Below, in pieces: positions 10,491 through 23,694 of a DNA stretch of 64,000 nt (the first letter of the stretch is position 1; every line of letters starts with the position of its first letter). The stretch is from NCBI GenBank assembly GCA_020466095.1, contig CM035806.1, forward strand, positions 145,695,420 to 145,759,419, given 5' to 3'. A program made the position numbers and the translations under genes. The notes under the pieces are model-generated. The model had not been told where the DNA came from and did no database searches. It saw only the letters and a program-made list of their open reading frames with translations. Source of the DNA: Chlorops oryzae. Its lineage: Eukaryota > Arthropoda > Insecta > Diptera > Chloropidae.

Positions 10491-12130
10491 TAGAGCTGGA
10501 GAAATATCGATAGTTGCGACCATCGATAGTCTGAAATTTTTCTCCATACTTTGTAACCAGCACTGATGCTAGGCAGTATTTTGGTGACTCTTTTCCCTGG
10601 GATATTGAAAAAAAATCTCTTTATTTCTGTTTTCTTTAGGAAAGTGATCAGTAAAAATCCCTTGTAAACATTTGATATCAGTTTTGGTTAAAGGTGAAAT
10701 CGAAAAAAATCGCTCAAAAATCGAAAAATCGGAAAAAACCCCTCCTTCTGGCATCAGTGCATAGCATACAATTTTAGCATGACGCCTATAATTCTCATTT
10801 GGTTTATAAAATGGGACACATAAGACTCGCAGAATTTCTGAAGGTTTTTCGAGACGTGATGAAGCAAGAACGTGTGTAAGTCATAATCATCATCACCATA
10901 ACCGTCATCATCACCGTCATCATCATCATCATCTCATCATCATCATCATCACCACCATCTTCATCATCAACACCATTAACACCATCATCACCATCGTCAA
11001 CATCATCATCATTACCATCATCATCACCATCACCAACCTCACCATCACCAACCTCACCATCATCATCACCATAATCATCACCTTCATCATCATCATCACC
11101 ATAATCATCACCAGCATCATCACCAACCTCACCATCATCATCATCACTCATCATCATCACCATCATCATCACCATCACCATCGTCAACATCATCAACATC
11201 ACCATCATCATCACTAACTCACCATCATCACCAGCCTCACCATCATTATCACCAATCTCACCATCGTCATCATCATCACCATCATCATCACCATCATCAT
11301 CACCAACATCATCATCATCATCATTACCATCATCATCACCATAATCATCACCATCATCATCATCATCACCATAATCATCACCAGCATCATCACCACTACC
11401 TCACCATCATCATCATCATCATCACCATCACCACCATCATCAAAATCATCACCACCAACATCATCACCATAATCATCACAATCATCATCATCATCACCAT
11501 AATCATCACAATCATCACCATCACAATCATCATCACTCACATCATACATCATCACCATCATCATTCATCATCATTACCATCAATCCATCATCATCACCAT
11601 CATCATCATCATCATCACCATCATCACACACACCATCATATCACACATCATACACATCATCACAACACCATCATCATCACCATCTCACCATCATCATCAT
11701 TATCACCATCATCATACCATCATACATCACCATCATCACGATAGTTTCATTACGAATTTTCACAATCGATCAATTGATAACGAAATCGAATTTCATGGCA
11801 TCCCAACTAATCAAATAGCATTTCTAGGATATTGTCATTTCAAAAGAGATAACCTTTGTCAACGCATCACACCTTTCATGATAAACGTAAATGCCATGAA
11901 TAAACTTGCGAGTAGTCGCCTAATCTAAATTCATACGATTTTTACGAATTTGTCCATTTCAAAAAGATCGAAGCATCATTGTCACTTCTCCAGATCTAGC
12001 CTTTCAAGTTGGCTCATTTAGGTTAAATCGTCTGAGAGCCACGGACTATCGTAGTTCCAAAAACCATAATTGATCTCGATAGTTTCAGATAAATAGATAG
12101 TGCTATCGATATAGATAATCTGCGCAGTTC
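10491..12130 (+). mobile_element. hAT-like TATCGATA element, copy A, carrying an (ATC)n array
   Basis: Starts TAGAGCTGGAGAAA followed by TATCGATAG, which fits the YARNG hAT terminus. A shared 5' block follows (TTTGTAACCAGCA, GGATATTGAAAAAAA, TTTAGGAAAGTGATCAG, TCTGGCATCAGTGCAT), then the 96-bp module ending CGTGTGTAAGTCAT, then an ATC-type array at 10881-11740. After the array comes a 3' block with TTTGTCCATTTCAAAAAGA and TATCGATA-rich sequence, also found after the array in copy E. The 3' terminus is degraded and no TSD is recoverable. No transposase is encoded. Confidence 0.65.
10881..11740. repeat. imperfect (ATC)n/(CATCACCAT)n array
   Basis: About 860 bp of trinucleotide repeat in ATC phase with many CAC, ACC and AAC variants, so old and interrupted. 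It yields methionine/aspartate-rich open frames on the minus strand, which are artefacts. It lies inside hAT-like copy A, at the same internal position where other copies carry a different satellite. Confidence 0.92.
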
Positions 12131-12159
12131 TATGCAAATTTCGATAGTTTGGCTCAATT

Positions 12160-12530
12160 TTGAGAACGCATAATTTCAATAATCGATAATTTGAATAAGC
12201 GAATCGGAAATTCTAAGTCTGATAATTTAATATCGATAATTTAATAACGATAATTTCTATAATCGATAATTCTATAATAGTTAATTTCAATAATAGATGG
12301 TTTCGATACTAGATAACTGCGCAATCAGCAAATTTCGATAGTTGTCAATTTTGAGAACGCATAATTTCAATAATCGATAATTTGAATAATCGAATTCGGA
12401 AAATTTTAAGTCTGATAATTTAAATAATCGATAATTTAAATAACCGATAATTTCTATAATCGATAAATTCTATAATAGTTAATTTCAATAATCGATTTTT
12501 TCAATAATCGATAAATTTGATTTCCCAAAG
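12160..12530. repeat. ATCGATAATTT tandem satellite
   Basis: Units close to AATAATCGATAATTT, each about 15-18 bp, with a larger duplication: the sequence from AGTTTGGCTCAATTTTGAGA near 12145 recurs near 12340. The same unit class (AATAATCGATAGTTT) fills copies B, D and E of the hAT-like family. Confidence 0.75.
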
Positions 12531-12639
12531 CGGACATTTGTAGGCATCTCAGTCAACCTATCAAAACAGTCAACCTTGAAATCAGTCAACATCGGCTCTG
12601 AAAGACGCTTGGGCTTGGTCAACGCCGACATAATATTCT

Positions 12640-13699
12640 GTTAGGTACGTATTCATTTATCAATTTCTATTGTACATACATATATAGGAGAGAGTACACT
12701 GTACTTATATATTAAAGACTTTTAAAAGTGGGCGTAACAAAATGGGAGGCACTAGCAAAAGCATCTCTAACATGCCGATATCAAACAAAACAGCCATTGG
12801 CAAAAAAATTTTCAAGCAGGCATGGTCGAAGGTCTAATTTTTCAAGAAGCAGTTTATCAATTTAAAATATAGACTTATATAAGTGGAATGTTTTCTTAAT
12901 ATTAATATGTATTACGTTCCCAATTGTTCTATTAACTTTGAAGTGTTTGGCTAAAGTTTTTTGATAAGCACTAAAATGGCCTCCATTTTCAAGGAATTCA
13001 GCGAAACGATTTTTTTTTTTAAATATATATTTTTTGTTTTTAATAACTTCGAAAACATAAGATTTCAAAGGTTCTTTCTACGTCTTGTGAGAAGTTTCCG
13101 ATATCAGTTTATCAGAGTTTGAAGTCCTTCTGTCCACGGTTATCGCTTGTTTGTTTGTTTTCACTATCCGAGTGTTTTTCTAGAATTTCAATCAAAATAT
13201 TCATTCTTTAATTTATGTACATATATTTGTTTGTGTGCCTTTTTTGCATCGATATGTCGCCATAAAAATAAATATTTCAAAAGAAATTGAATTATTATTT
13301 TTCCGACAACAATTTGACGTTAACTTGGCGACGATTTATTGGATGAATTCGAATTGACTCGAGATCAGATTGATTCAGCAGTGTTGCCAGATCTTTCTCC
13401 CTAAAAGGCCCTTTAAATACCCGTAGATTCGAGATGTTCACCCTTAATAGTACAAAATTTGTTCTGCCTGAACTCCCACCTAAGAGCAAAAAAAAAAAAA
13501 AAATCTAAATCCAGGAGTAAAACTCCCTAAAGTGGCAACATTGTGCAAGCCTGGGACCATAGGGACCTATCGGGATGATGAGTTGAAGGGCCCCTAATAC
13601 TATATGCTCAGGAAATTAGATTAAAGGAAAGTAATTGAGGGGCCGTTGGGCCAGTCCGGGCCTGACACTGTGATTCAGCAACCCCAAAGCTCTTGGCAA
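12640..13699. other. intergenic, degraded repeat remnants
   Basis: Contains AAAAGTGGGCGTAACA near 12722, a likely mini-me remnant, then AT-rich DNA. A segment near 13530-13670 with GGGCCCC, GGGCCAGTCCGGGCCTG resembles a decayed GC-rich MITE. No gene is recognised. Confidence 0.4.
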
Positions 13700-14990
13700 T
13701 AGAGCTTGTGAAATATCGATAGTTGCGACCATCGATAGTCGATAGTCTGAACCATCGATACTATTGATAGTACTATCGGAAGATATATTTTCAAATTTAA
13801 ACTAATTTGATTGAAAATTTTCTAGTGGTTTAAATTAAAAAACTAATGGTGGTGCTATAATAAAAACTTCAAATTTAATAAAATATTGTTCATAAGTATC
13901 CCTCCTCATTTAATATCACGTGGTAATATACAAGAAGCCGAATTTTAAAACCTTTCTTACTCAATTCTCCATACTTTGTAACCAGCAATGGTGCTAGCCA
14001 GTATTTTGGGGAATCTTCCCCTTGGATATTGAAAAAAAAAATCCCTTTATTTCTGTTTTCTTTAGGGAAATGATCAGTGAAAATCTCTTGTAACATTTGA
14101 AGCTATTTTTGGTTAGAGGTAAAATTGAAAAAATTCCTCAAAACGGAACAAACACCTCGTTCTGGCATCAGTTCATGGAATAAAATTTTAGCATAACGCC
14201 TATAATTCTCATTTGGTTTGTAAAATGGGACACATAAGACTCGCAGAATTTCGGAAGATTTTTCACGACATGATGAAGCAAGAACGTGGGTAAGTTTGTC
14301 TTGTTTATTGACATCGACCAACTTTTCATAGTAATTGATCGATTCACCGATTAATCCTTGTTGAAAACATCGATTAATCGATTAATCGCATTTGTGCAGT
14401 TTGGCAACTTAGTCCGGGCTTAGATTAAGAAAAACTTTTTCAGACATGTATTTTGGTATAAGGACATCAGAAGAAAATAAAAGGGTTGTTTTTGCTCGTT
14501 TCGGTAAAAGGTAAGACTTCGTTTTCTTTCCCATGTAAAGAAGCGAGTGTTGAAAAAGAGTTCCGAAACATTGTTTCCCAATCTAAAACCGGTTGTTGTT
14601 CGTATGGAAAGTTGTTAAGAAAATAACATCAATATCGTTATAAAATCATCGATTATACGATTAATCAATCACAGGCCACATCGATTAAAAAAGCATCGAT
14701 TTTTGCAATAAAACATGGATTTTTTCGATTAATCGACTAATCGATACCCATCCCTAGTTTTGATAGAGCTAGAGATTGTCCAAATAATCGATATATTCAT
14801 TAATCGATAGTTTGAAGAATCGATTGTCTAAATAATCGAAAGTTGCAATAATCGATAGGTTTACTAATCGATAATTTCAACAGTCTACAGGTTAAATAAT
14901 CGATACTTTTAATAATCGATAGCTTTGATAATCCATAAACTTGATAATCGATAATTTTGATAATCGAAAGTTGAATTTTCGAGCAACTGT
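13700..14990 (+). mobile_element. hAT-like TATCGATA element, copy B, with a nested insertion
   Basis: Begins TAGAGCTTGTGAAATATCG. It carries the shared 5' block (TTTGTAACCAGCAATGGTG near 13975, GGATATTGAAAAAAAAA near 14023) and the 96-bp module (14200-14296) ending GTGGGTAAGTTTGTC. From about 14330 to 14757 the sequence is unrelated and flanked by runs of CGATTAATCGATTAATCG and GATACCCATCCCTAG, which suggests another hAT-type element inserted here. The AATAATCGATAG satellite resumes at 14775-14985. The 3' end is not clean. Confidence 0.55.
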
Positions 14991-16635
14991 TGCCCTAATC
15001 TAAATATCTAGTTGTTGAGTTGGAAAGGCGGCGACGGGGAGTGTACTCGATTCCTCTTCCCGTCGCCTACTTGTCGACATGTACGTATGTGGTCAACTCT
15101 TCAATCAGCTATCGATTATTTTAAAAATCGATTATTTAAAATAAAAAATATAAAAAAAATAATGCATGAAAATACGAATTTTGTTCAAGTGTTGAAGGCT
15201 GCCGGCAAATGTCAATCAGTCAATCGGCAGGTCTGTCAGTCAATTCGCTCGTCAAAATGCCATAGAATCGGGATCGCATGAAAGCGAAAAAAGAAAGAGT
15301 GGAAAATCGATTTTTTTCCCCTTTTGCCTGCGTTCATCAATCGGAGTTTCATAATCGGATACTTTATCGTGTATCTCTCAGTCCGTTCGCTTCTCCGATC
15401 GTCCATCCGTTAATTTACATATCTGCCCGCCCGTCCGTTCGCCAGTGCGTTACTCCATTCGATCGTATTGAGGCGATTCAAATTTCTCGGACAAATTCGC
15501 TTTCTCAGACGAACGATCCGACCGCATACATAGGAACACTTCCGTTACACTCACACGTGTGCCTATGAACGCTCATGCACTAGCATACATACAACATACC
15601 CACATAACATGAACATGTACATATATGTATGTACTATGCTTAGAGGGATGTGCCTACTGTGCCATGAGGAGCATTAGAGAGCGACGATGGCGACCATTTG
15701 GAGGCGACATTCTTTGTACATATGAGCCTTCGATTCACTGTGATCTCGCATTCCTTCAAATGATATCAAAATACGTGAAGCCTGTTTATTTATTTGATCA
15801 TTTTTTCTTCCTCTTTTTTTTTTAGGACAAAAGTAACAAAAGTAACAAAAAAAAAAAAAAAAAAAAAACAAAGAATGGGTAATAAGAAAATCTCGGTTTT
15901 TTCGCTTTCAATCGATCTGTTTTTCGATATGTCGAGAGTGTAAATAAACAAATTGGCGACTCGACTCGCACGGTTCTTTCTACGCGCACACATCCGACAG
16001 TCGACCACTGACGACAACCGACAGCCAATATGGTTCGTCATTTGGTGTGAGATTGCAACAAAATTCCCAGGCGAGGCCGGTAACAAATCACCATTTATGA
16101 TCACATTCGTATGTACATATATTGAATTCAAAAAAAATTATGCACCATACATATATATATATATATATCTTTAAAAAAAAATTGTTTAAGACCTCTATTG
16201 GGGCTTCCAAAACACAACTCAATGCAACGATGCACGATGTTTTCTTAAAGAATCGAGACAAGCATTTTGAATAAAAATTTTATTTTAGAATAGAAAGAAA
16301 GTTGTGGACACGGAAAGGCCCATACGTCTTACTACGTCCACAACTAATTGTTCTGCGACGTACTTATGCTGTGAGGACAAGATTTTTTCGATGCAATTTA
16401 GCACGAATAATATTAACCCTTCGATTCTCGTGTCTAAGCAAATGCGAATTCGGTTCTTATTTTACCCTAACAAGGATTTTTGGTCGCAACCCATCCAACC
16501 AAAAGAGTCCCCACGGCGCTCCTAAAAACTGATTTGCCAGAGCGCCAATGCTCCTAAGACGCTACGACAGGAGCTCTGCATTGAGCATTTTTTGAGGAGA
16601 AGGGAGCACGGAGCCTAACATGGAAAAAGTGTCAT
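14991..16635. other. intergenic, nothing recognised
   Basis: Mixed-composition DNA with a (TA)n run (16153-16167) and A/T runs near 15815-15870. Open frames of 60-110 codons here (for example 15012-15281 and 15278-15568) lack domains and look random. Confidence 0.4.
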
Positions 16636-17120
16636 TTTCTGGATCTCAAATGTCTTTCATGATTTCTTGGATGCTCCTTAAGAATCTGTTTGGAGTCCCT
16701 TTCAGTCAGGACCATAAAAAAAAAAATTTCCTTTTCCTGGATTTGAACAATCCTTATCTTTTCTTTAAAATGATCAGTAATCCGTGATTTTTGGTTAGAG
16801 GTAAACTTGACTACGAAAAAATCCCTCAACGAATTAACATCTTTTCGGCACAGTCATGGAATAAAATTTTACATGATCGCCTATAATTCTCAGTTTGGTC
16901 TTTAAAATGGGACACTTAAGATCAGAGAATTTCGCGGATTTTTCGAGACGAGATAAAATGTCGAAAATCAATAATCTCTCACCGGATATAACACCTACGT
17001 TCTGGATCAGTGCATCAGATAAAATTTACAGCGCTGATTATTTGGTTTGAAAATGGACAAAAGACTCAAGAATTTCGGAATATTCTTTCGGATCGCATGA
17101 TAAGCAAGAATGTGCGTTGT
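16636..17120 (+). repeat. diverged fragments of the hAT-like family (copy C, 5' part)
   Basis: Decayed matches to the shared 5' block (ATGATCAGTAATCCGTGATTT near 16770, TTTGGTTAGAGGTAAA near 16790) and two decayed 96-bp modules (about 16880-16960 and 17033-17116, the latter ending AAGCAAGAATGTGCG). They precede the long CAT array at 17744, as the intact modules precede arrays elsewhere. Confidence 0.55.
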
Positions 17121-17220
17121 GTTAGAAAGCAATACTTGGCTGACGTTATTACAATGTTAAAAATTGAAGGAAAAACTAATTTGAAAACTTTAATGAACGC
17201 AACGAAAAAGCGTTAGATTT

Positions 17221-17330
17221 CGCGCAAAAATAGTTCAGCGCTAAAAAGAAGTTTTCGCGCCGCGGGCCTTCCAAAAGCGCTAGATCTAGCGCGAAAAGCG
17301 CTAAGTTGGCATCACTGCTTAAATCTATGG
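17221..17330. repeat. GCGC-rich palindromic segment
   Basis: Contains a 16-bp perfect palindrome GCGCTAGATCTAGCGC (17277-17292) flanked by repeated AGCGCTA and CGCGAAAAGCGC motifs, then GTTGGCATCACTG. The local GC content and palindromicity differ from the surroundings, suggesting the end of a transposon. Confidence 0.45.
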
Positions 17331-17743
17331 CTCGCTAAGTCCGAGGGGCTGATTTAAAACAAGCCATGGTGGGGTTCGTGGGGATATGGAAACGCATCAA
17401 ACGTACCGACGCAGAAAATTATTTCAGAAGTGGTTTAGGGCATAGCAAAACTATCCACCGGGATCATTTTCTCAATCCCCTTTGTAATTTCCCATATTTC
17501 GAGAGGGGCTTGAACCCCCAAAATCACCCTCCGAATACGCTCATAGTGCCCTTTGATGGTATTCGTCTTGAAAACAAATTTCCAATCATTATTTCCCTCC
17601 AAATGCAAAACTACCCCGAGAAATGGTACTTTTTTTTCAAAAAATTCCTACAATTCTCACTGAATTCATGATTTCGGAAACGTATATAAAGCAATGAATT
17701 GAAGAATTTCTCAGTCATCTCAGTAGAGTTCTTGCGTGCGTAA

Positions 17744-19115
17744 GTCATCATCATCACCATCGTCATCACCATCCATCATCACCATCATCATCACCATCAT
17801 CATCACCATCATCATCACATCATCAATCATCCATCCAACTCATCATCACACATCATCACAACATCATCAACACATCACTCAAACACATCACATCAATCAC
17901 ATCATCACACTCACACATCATCATACCATCATCAACATCATCAACATCATCAATCATCACTCAACATCATCACACATCATCAACATCATCAACATCATCA
18001 ACACATCATCAACATCATCAACATCATCACACAATCATCAACATCATCAACATCATCAACATCATCAACATCATCCACACATCATCAACACTCACTCATC
18101 ATCACATCATCACATCATCATATCATCATACATCAACATCATACATCACATCATCAACATCATCAAATCATCAATCATCAACATCATCAACATCATCAAC
18201 ATCATCAACATCATCAACATCATCAACATCATCAACATCATCAACATCATCAAACATCATCAACATCATCAACATCATCAACATCATCAACATCATCAAC
18301 ATCATCAACATCATCAACATCATCAACATCATCAACATCATCACCATCACATCATCATCACATCATCACATCATCACACCATCTCATCACACATCATCAT
18401 ACCATCATCATCACCAACCTCACTCACATCATCACCATCATCATCATCACTCATCATCATCACTCAATCATCATCACCATCATATCACTCATCACCATCA
18501 CACATCATCATCAATACCATCACACATCATCAACATCATCATCATCATGCATACATCATCACTCATCACATCATCAACCATCATCATATCATCATACCAA
18601 TTCACATCATCATACATCATCACCATCCTCATCACACATCAACCATTGTCATCATCATCAACACATCATCATACAACATCCAACATCAAAATCATTAATC
18701 AATCATCACCATCATCATAACACCATCATCATCACATCATCATCACCACTCATCACCATCATCATCACCAATTTCCATCACATCCCATCCACATCACATC
18801 ATTGCCATCTACTTCCATCACATAACATCTAACATATCATCACCATCATCATCACCATCATCATTATCATTACATCACTCATATCATACATCATCATCAC
18901 CATATCATCACCATCATCATCATCATTCCATCATCATCACCATCATATCATCATCCATCACATCATCATCACTCATATCATCATCATTCCATCATCATCA
19001 TTTTTTTTTCCATATATTCCAATAACATCATCAGAACAGAGTCATCACAAACATATCATGGAAATAATTCACCATCATTTCATCATCATCATCATTATCC
19101 ATCATCAGTCATCAC
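17744..19115. repeat. (CAT)n / ACATCATCA satellite array
   Basis: About 1.37 kb. The first part has CAT units with CAC variants, and long stretches (about 17930-18065 and 18175-18345) are a homogeneous 9-bp unit ACATCATCA. A Ser/Thr/His/Ile-rich 320-codon open frame (17736-18698) is a pure repeat translation. The array starts directly after GCGTGCGTAAGTCAT, almost the junction seen in copy A, and is followed by a flank (CATCCCAACTACCTTTTCTAG, 19150-19175) homologous to the flank 3' of the copy A array. Confidence 0.92.
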
Positions 19116-19820
19116 TCAACTCACCAACATTATCGAATTTTGTTTTCCATCCATCCCAACTACCTTTTCTAGTGTAAAATATTTCATGTGAAAGAACTCT
19201 GAAAGACAACTCGAAAGATTTCATTGGGAGAAAATGTGCACCCATGATATGAAGTGATCCGGTTATGATATGGAGGTTATTAGGATAGTTCACTACTCAC
19301 AAATTTATTGAACTATCCCATCCCATCCCAACACCTTTGGCCGTGGATTCTTTAAGAACCTTCCTTAAAGAAAATGAAGAATATCTTAATGATGACATTC
19401 AAGTCCCAGAGATAAACAAAAATGATCGAAATTTTGTGATTTAACGCTCTACCGTAGTGTCAATAATTTCTTTCTAACGTGCTCCAATCCATTTTCGTAC
19501 GGATACACGCTGCCATACAAACACACGTGCGGGCGCTCGCGAGCATCCAACAATCATCGAACGTCAAGCGATGATGCGTCTAACGCTACGACGACGGCGG
19601 CGGTGGCGAAGACGGCGAAGACAGTGTGAATTCCGAAAGGAGATCGTTTGAGGCGATGCACAGTGTTTCGCCTCTATACATTCTGTGGCCAAAAATACAA
19701 GGAGTGCTCGCAGAGCAATGAAATTTGGTGGTAGTATGTATTACTACACTCCAAATTAAGGAATTTTGAGAAAATCATAAAATTTCGCCAACTGCCACGC
19801 TTACCTCCCATATATTTATA
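19116..19820. other. 3' flank of copy C, then intergenic
   Basis: The start is the homologue of the copy A post-array block. From about 19440 to 19820 there is unremarkable sequence with a short GC-rich stretch (ACGACGGCGGCGGTGGCG near 19589). No gene is recognised. Confidence 0.4.
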
Positions 19821-20813
19821 TAGTTGCGCCTATCGATAGTCGATAGTCTGAAGTATCGATAGTTTCGATAGTACTATCGGAAGATATATTTTAAAATTTA
19901 AACTAACTGTGCATTAGTATCCCACAAGAAGCCGAATTTTAAAGCCTTTCTTACTCAATTCTCCATACTTTGTAACCAGCAATGGTGCTAGCCAGTATTT
20001 TGGTGAATTTTCCCCTTGGATATTGAAAAAGAAAATCCCTTTATTTCTTTTTTCTTTAGGAAAGCGATCAGGAAAAATCCCTTGTAAACATTTGTGATTT
20101 TTGGTTAAAGATAAAATCGAAAAAAATCGTTCAAAACGGAATAAAACCCCTCGTACTGGCATCAGTGCATGGACTAAAATTTTAGCATAACGCCTATAAT
20201 TCTCATTTGGTTTGTAAAATGGGACACTTAAGACTCGCAGAATTTCTGAAGATTTTTCACGACCTGATGAAGCAAGAACGTGGGTAAGTTTGTCTTATTT
20301 ATTAGCTCGATATAGCTGAGGTTCCATAATCGATAGATTTAATAATCGATAGGTTCAGTAATCGATTATTTCAATAATCGATAGTTCCAACAATCGATTT
20401 TTCAATAATCGACAGGTTCAATAATCGATACTTAATTATCGATAGTTTATTTGATCGTTAATCAAATTTATCGATAGATTAAACAATAGATAGATTTAAT
20501 GATCGATATTTCCAACAATCGATATATTTCTGATAATAGTTTCTAGAATCGATAGTTTAGATTATCGATAATTTTGATAATCGAAAGATGAATTTTTGAG
20601 CGGCTCTCGCAGTTATCTTAATAAAAGCATTTTCGGACTCTGTCCATTTCAAAAAGAAGAAAGCCCTCTGTCACCGCCAGCACCACCTTTCCAATGCTAA
20701 AGTGAATGTCCATGAATCAAAACTATCGATAGTCTTCAAAAACCATCGATGTTTTCGATAGTTTGAAACCATCGATATTATCGTTAGTGCCATCGATTGT
20801 TTCTCCAGCTCTA
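19821..20813 (+). mobile_element. hAT-like TATCGATA element, copy D
   Basis: Lacks the first bases of the 5' TIR but starts in the TATCGATAG repeats. It has the shared 5' block (TTTGTAACCAGCAATGGTG near 19970), the 96-bp module (20190-20287), an AATAATCGATAGTTT satellite (20325-20590), the 3' block (TCTGTCCATTTCAAAAAGA, 20639), further TATCGATAG repeats and a terminal TTTCTCCAGCTCTA at 20813. That last end is the complement of the TAGAGCTGGAGAAA 5' end of copy A, defining the element's inverted termini. Confidence 0.7.
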
Positions 20814-20915
20814 TCTTCCAGTTCGGAAGTTGCAAAAAGATTAATGTTTGTGGACGTGGCAGTGGTCGGATATATGCAATTTCCACTTAGGATCGTTCTC
20901 GGTGCCCAACATACC
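20814..20915 (-). repeat. mini-me-like fragment
   Basis: GTTTGTGGACGTGGCAGTGG ... TTTCCACTTAGGATCGTTCTCGG is homologous to 4185-4240 of the minus-strand mini-me copy. Copy D ends exactly where this fragment begins, so it probably inserted into a mini-me element. Confidence 0.6.
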
Positions 20916-21536
20916 ATACCTATGCAATGGCAAATGGCAAAAGGACGTAACTTGAAATTACAAAATATTTTATTGAAATGGGTAAATTCTTTGACGTAAG
21001 GCTCTTAACACTTTTAATTTAATAAATTTTATTATAAATCATTACTGGAGCCTTCACTTGCCACGTCTGACGAAATGAAAATTTTAAAAATCTGAATCGG
21101 TCCTTTCAGAAACTCCAGAAGTCGGCAAATTAAGGCTCAGTCACTCTTCTAATTTTGAGCACGCTTCGTATAACTGGGATTAAATGATCGTAAACAATAT
21201 TCCCGAAAAGGTCTTTTTTTATATATAAATTGGTGCATAAACGATATCAATTTATATTTATGAATGTTGAAAGAGAAACACAGAGACACAGGTGTATGTT
21301 CAGACTCTGAACTTCAGAGTCATGGGCGGCTGTTGGTGCACTTGTCCTTAGAGTAACTCCGAATTCAACACTTGGTATTCGCTTAGTTTGTGATAAATTT
21401 CTTTATTATTAATATTTTTTTTCATTTTAATACAAGCTTTATTTAAATACATAAGTATATCAAGCACATTAAATACCCCGAAAGACTAACGATGAATTTA
21501 AAAGGGATTTTAGAAGACCTTGTGAATTGCCTAATA

Positions 21537-21670
21537 TGCCTGCCACACGTAGATCGAAATTGAGCAATTTCAGAATAAAGTTTAAATTGCCTCAATTTCA
21601 AATGTGAAATTTGTTCAGAAATTTTTTGAAATTGAGCAATTTTGATCTATGTACCTACGTGTGGCAGGCA
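21537..21670. mobile_element. MITE flanked by TA (Tc1/mariner-like)
   Basis: A 134-bp element with inverted ends TGCCTGCCACACGTAG and CTACGTGTGGCAGGCA, flanked by TA at 21535-21536 and 21671-21672. Inside are further inverted AAATTGAGCAATTT segments, so it folds into a long hairpin. It has no coding capacity. Confidence 0.75.
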
Positions 21671-22493
21671 TATAATGAATTTGCAGATTATTTTTGCAAC
21701 TTATGGAGATTTTGGGACCTTTTTTTAAAGTCGAACTTTTTCAATATTTTTAAAATCAATTAATTTTTTTTTTTGTTATTAGTGGGATTCATTTAGCTTC
21801 GGGAACATTACGAAACGAGAAATTTGTCACTGAACTGTCAAATGTTATAGGGGTCTTCCCTCTGAAACTCTGCGCTAACCTCAGAGTTAAATGTTAACCC
21901 AGGGTATATTTTCGGGTTAGATGATTTTTTTTTTTGTATGTGTTTTGACATTTTAAACCCTGGGTTTCGCCGATAACCCTAACCCGGCCTAGTGAGGACA
22001 TAGCATTAAACGTATATTTGCCTCGAAAATTTTAAAAACTCGTAAATCAAGAAGGCTTAGAAATTATTGAACGATGTTTTGTATGAAAAATTTTACATAC
22101 ATATTTCCGCTTTTTCGATCTTTTCACTTTGAAGGGAATACCGCTTTTAGTAAAACATTTCCAAAATGGAAAATGTTATCAAAAGGCATTTTGAAAGTTG
22201 ATCAATCTATATGATATGATCAAAATTTGTTTACATAATCATGTCAGCCGTTTGGGTAATATCGGTTTAGGTAAATTTCCGATGGAACAGAGTTGAGCAA
22301 AGGCATTTGAACTGATATTATTATCGATGATATGCATAATGTTGTTTCAACATGTTTCAGCATCGTAAATATCGAGAATGTTATGAATCGGGCCCTCGAT
22401 ACATCTAGATATGTGTATGTGTACTGAGATATTTCCAGGTATGCAAAATTTTTCCCATTTGATCAATTCGAGATTTATGAGGGCCCATTCTAA

Positions 22494-22990
22494 TGTAAAT
22501 TCCCAGTATTACTAAAAATTCCCATTTTTACAGAAATCCCATATTACAAAAATTCCCATTTACAAAATTCTCAATTTTTCGTAAATTCAAATGATGTGTA
22601 TGTTTATGTATGATGTAGATATTATGTAATGATGATTAGTATGTATGTATGTATGTATTGGTATGTATGTATAAATGGTATGAATGTATGTATGTATGAA
22701 TGTATGTGTAATGTATGTAGTATGTAGTATGTACTGGTGCCATTCAATAAATATCGTTATTAAATCTTCTTTATATTCATAAAATGAATGTACATATGCA
22801 TGTATGTAGTATGGATCGTAATGGAATTTTGGAGTGGGCAATTTTGTCATATGGAATTTTGTAAATGGGAATCTGTGTAAAAAATGGGAATTTTTTCATG
22901 GATATTTTGTAAATGGGAATTTATGTACCACTGGAGTTTTGTAATGGAATTAGTATGTAATTGTTTGGAATTTAGTACCGCTCCCATCTA
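22494..22990. repeat. foldback-like element with a (ATGT)n centre
   Basis: The left arm holds repeated ATTCCCATTTACAAAATTC-type units (22494-22585). The right arm holds their complement (TTTTGTAAATGGGAAT at 22855-22872 and 22906-22922, ending near 22990). The centre (about 22590-22735) is a (GTAT)n microsatellite plus unique sequence. This is a tandem-within-inverted-repeat structure. Confidence 0.6.
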
Positions 22991-23591
22991 GATGTATTCT
23001 TACCTATAAATACGTTTTTATATTTAAAATAAACATTATAATACATGTTGGTCCCTTTTTCAATTTGCCATGGATAGAGGGGGCCCCCGGAAAAAAAAAT
23101 TCTCCCGGGCCCCGCAAGGTGAAGTTACGCCACTGACAGTCAGCTAATGCGCAAGATATAGTATGTAATGCTGTTTGGATTTTACGATTGCTTAAGCCAT
23201 TGGTGTCAACCGTGGGCTACTCTCCCCTATATAATTATAATTAAACTAAAACAATGCTGGTATCTAAACATATTGCTTATTGTTCGAAATCATCCTTAAA
23301 TTAGCCTAATTACCGAGCTTATATGTACTATCGTGTTATAATTAAGTACTTTGAAAGTACCTACTTATTTATTCATATTACCCATCATTTTCGTCTGGTT
23401 TATTTTCAAAATTGCTCATCTTACTGTTTAATTAATAAAACCGGCACAAAAAAAAAAAGAAGTCCTGCTGCAGAAGGAAATAAATTTTCCCTCAAACACT
23501 TCGAGTAGGGTGGAATTGCTATAATGCAATCATGCAGTCAGTTTTGACTTACAGGCCTTTGAGATGACATCTACAGCGTCCACTTCAAAAG

Positions 23592-23686
23592 CAGGGGCAA
23601 ATGCACGGTCAACTCCTTTTTTCTTAGGTAACGGGGCCCCATTTTTCAAATGCCCGTTGGGCCCTTTGACACCCAGTCCGCCACTG
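23592..23686. mobile_element. hAT MITE, CAGGGGC family, diverged copy
   Basis: Starts CAGGGGCAAATG and ends CAGTCCGCCACTG, with an internal CTTAGGTAACGGGGCCCC shared with the copies at 42697, 45280 and 50382. Flanking 8-mers TTCAAAAG (23584-23591) and TTCAAATG (23687-23694) match at 7 of 8 positions, as expected of an aged 8-bp hAT target-site duplication. Confidence 0.75.
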
Positions 23687-23694
23687 TTCAAATG

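Noticed and set aside
10804..11564. Met/Asp-rich minus-strand frames
   Set aside because: Translations of the (ATC)n array in copy A.
13535..13670. Fifth CAGGGGCGG hAT MITE
   Set aside because: GGGCC-rich segments are similar, but neither terminus nor an 8-bp duplication can be found.
17736..18698. 320-codon Ser/Thr/His/Ile-rich open frame
   Set aside because: It is a direct translation of the CAT/ACATCATCA array, with no domain and no initiation context.
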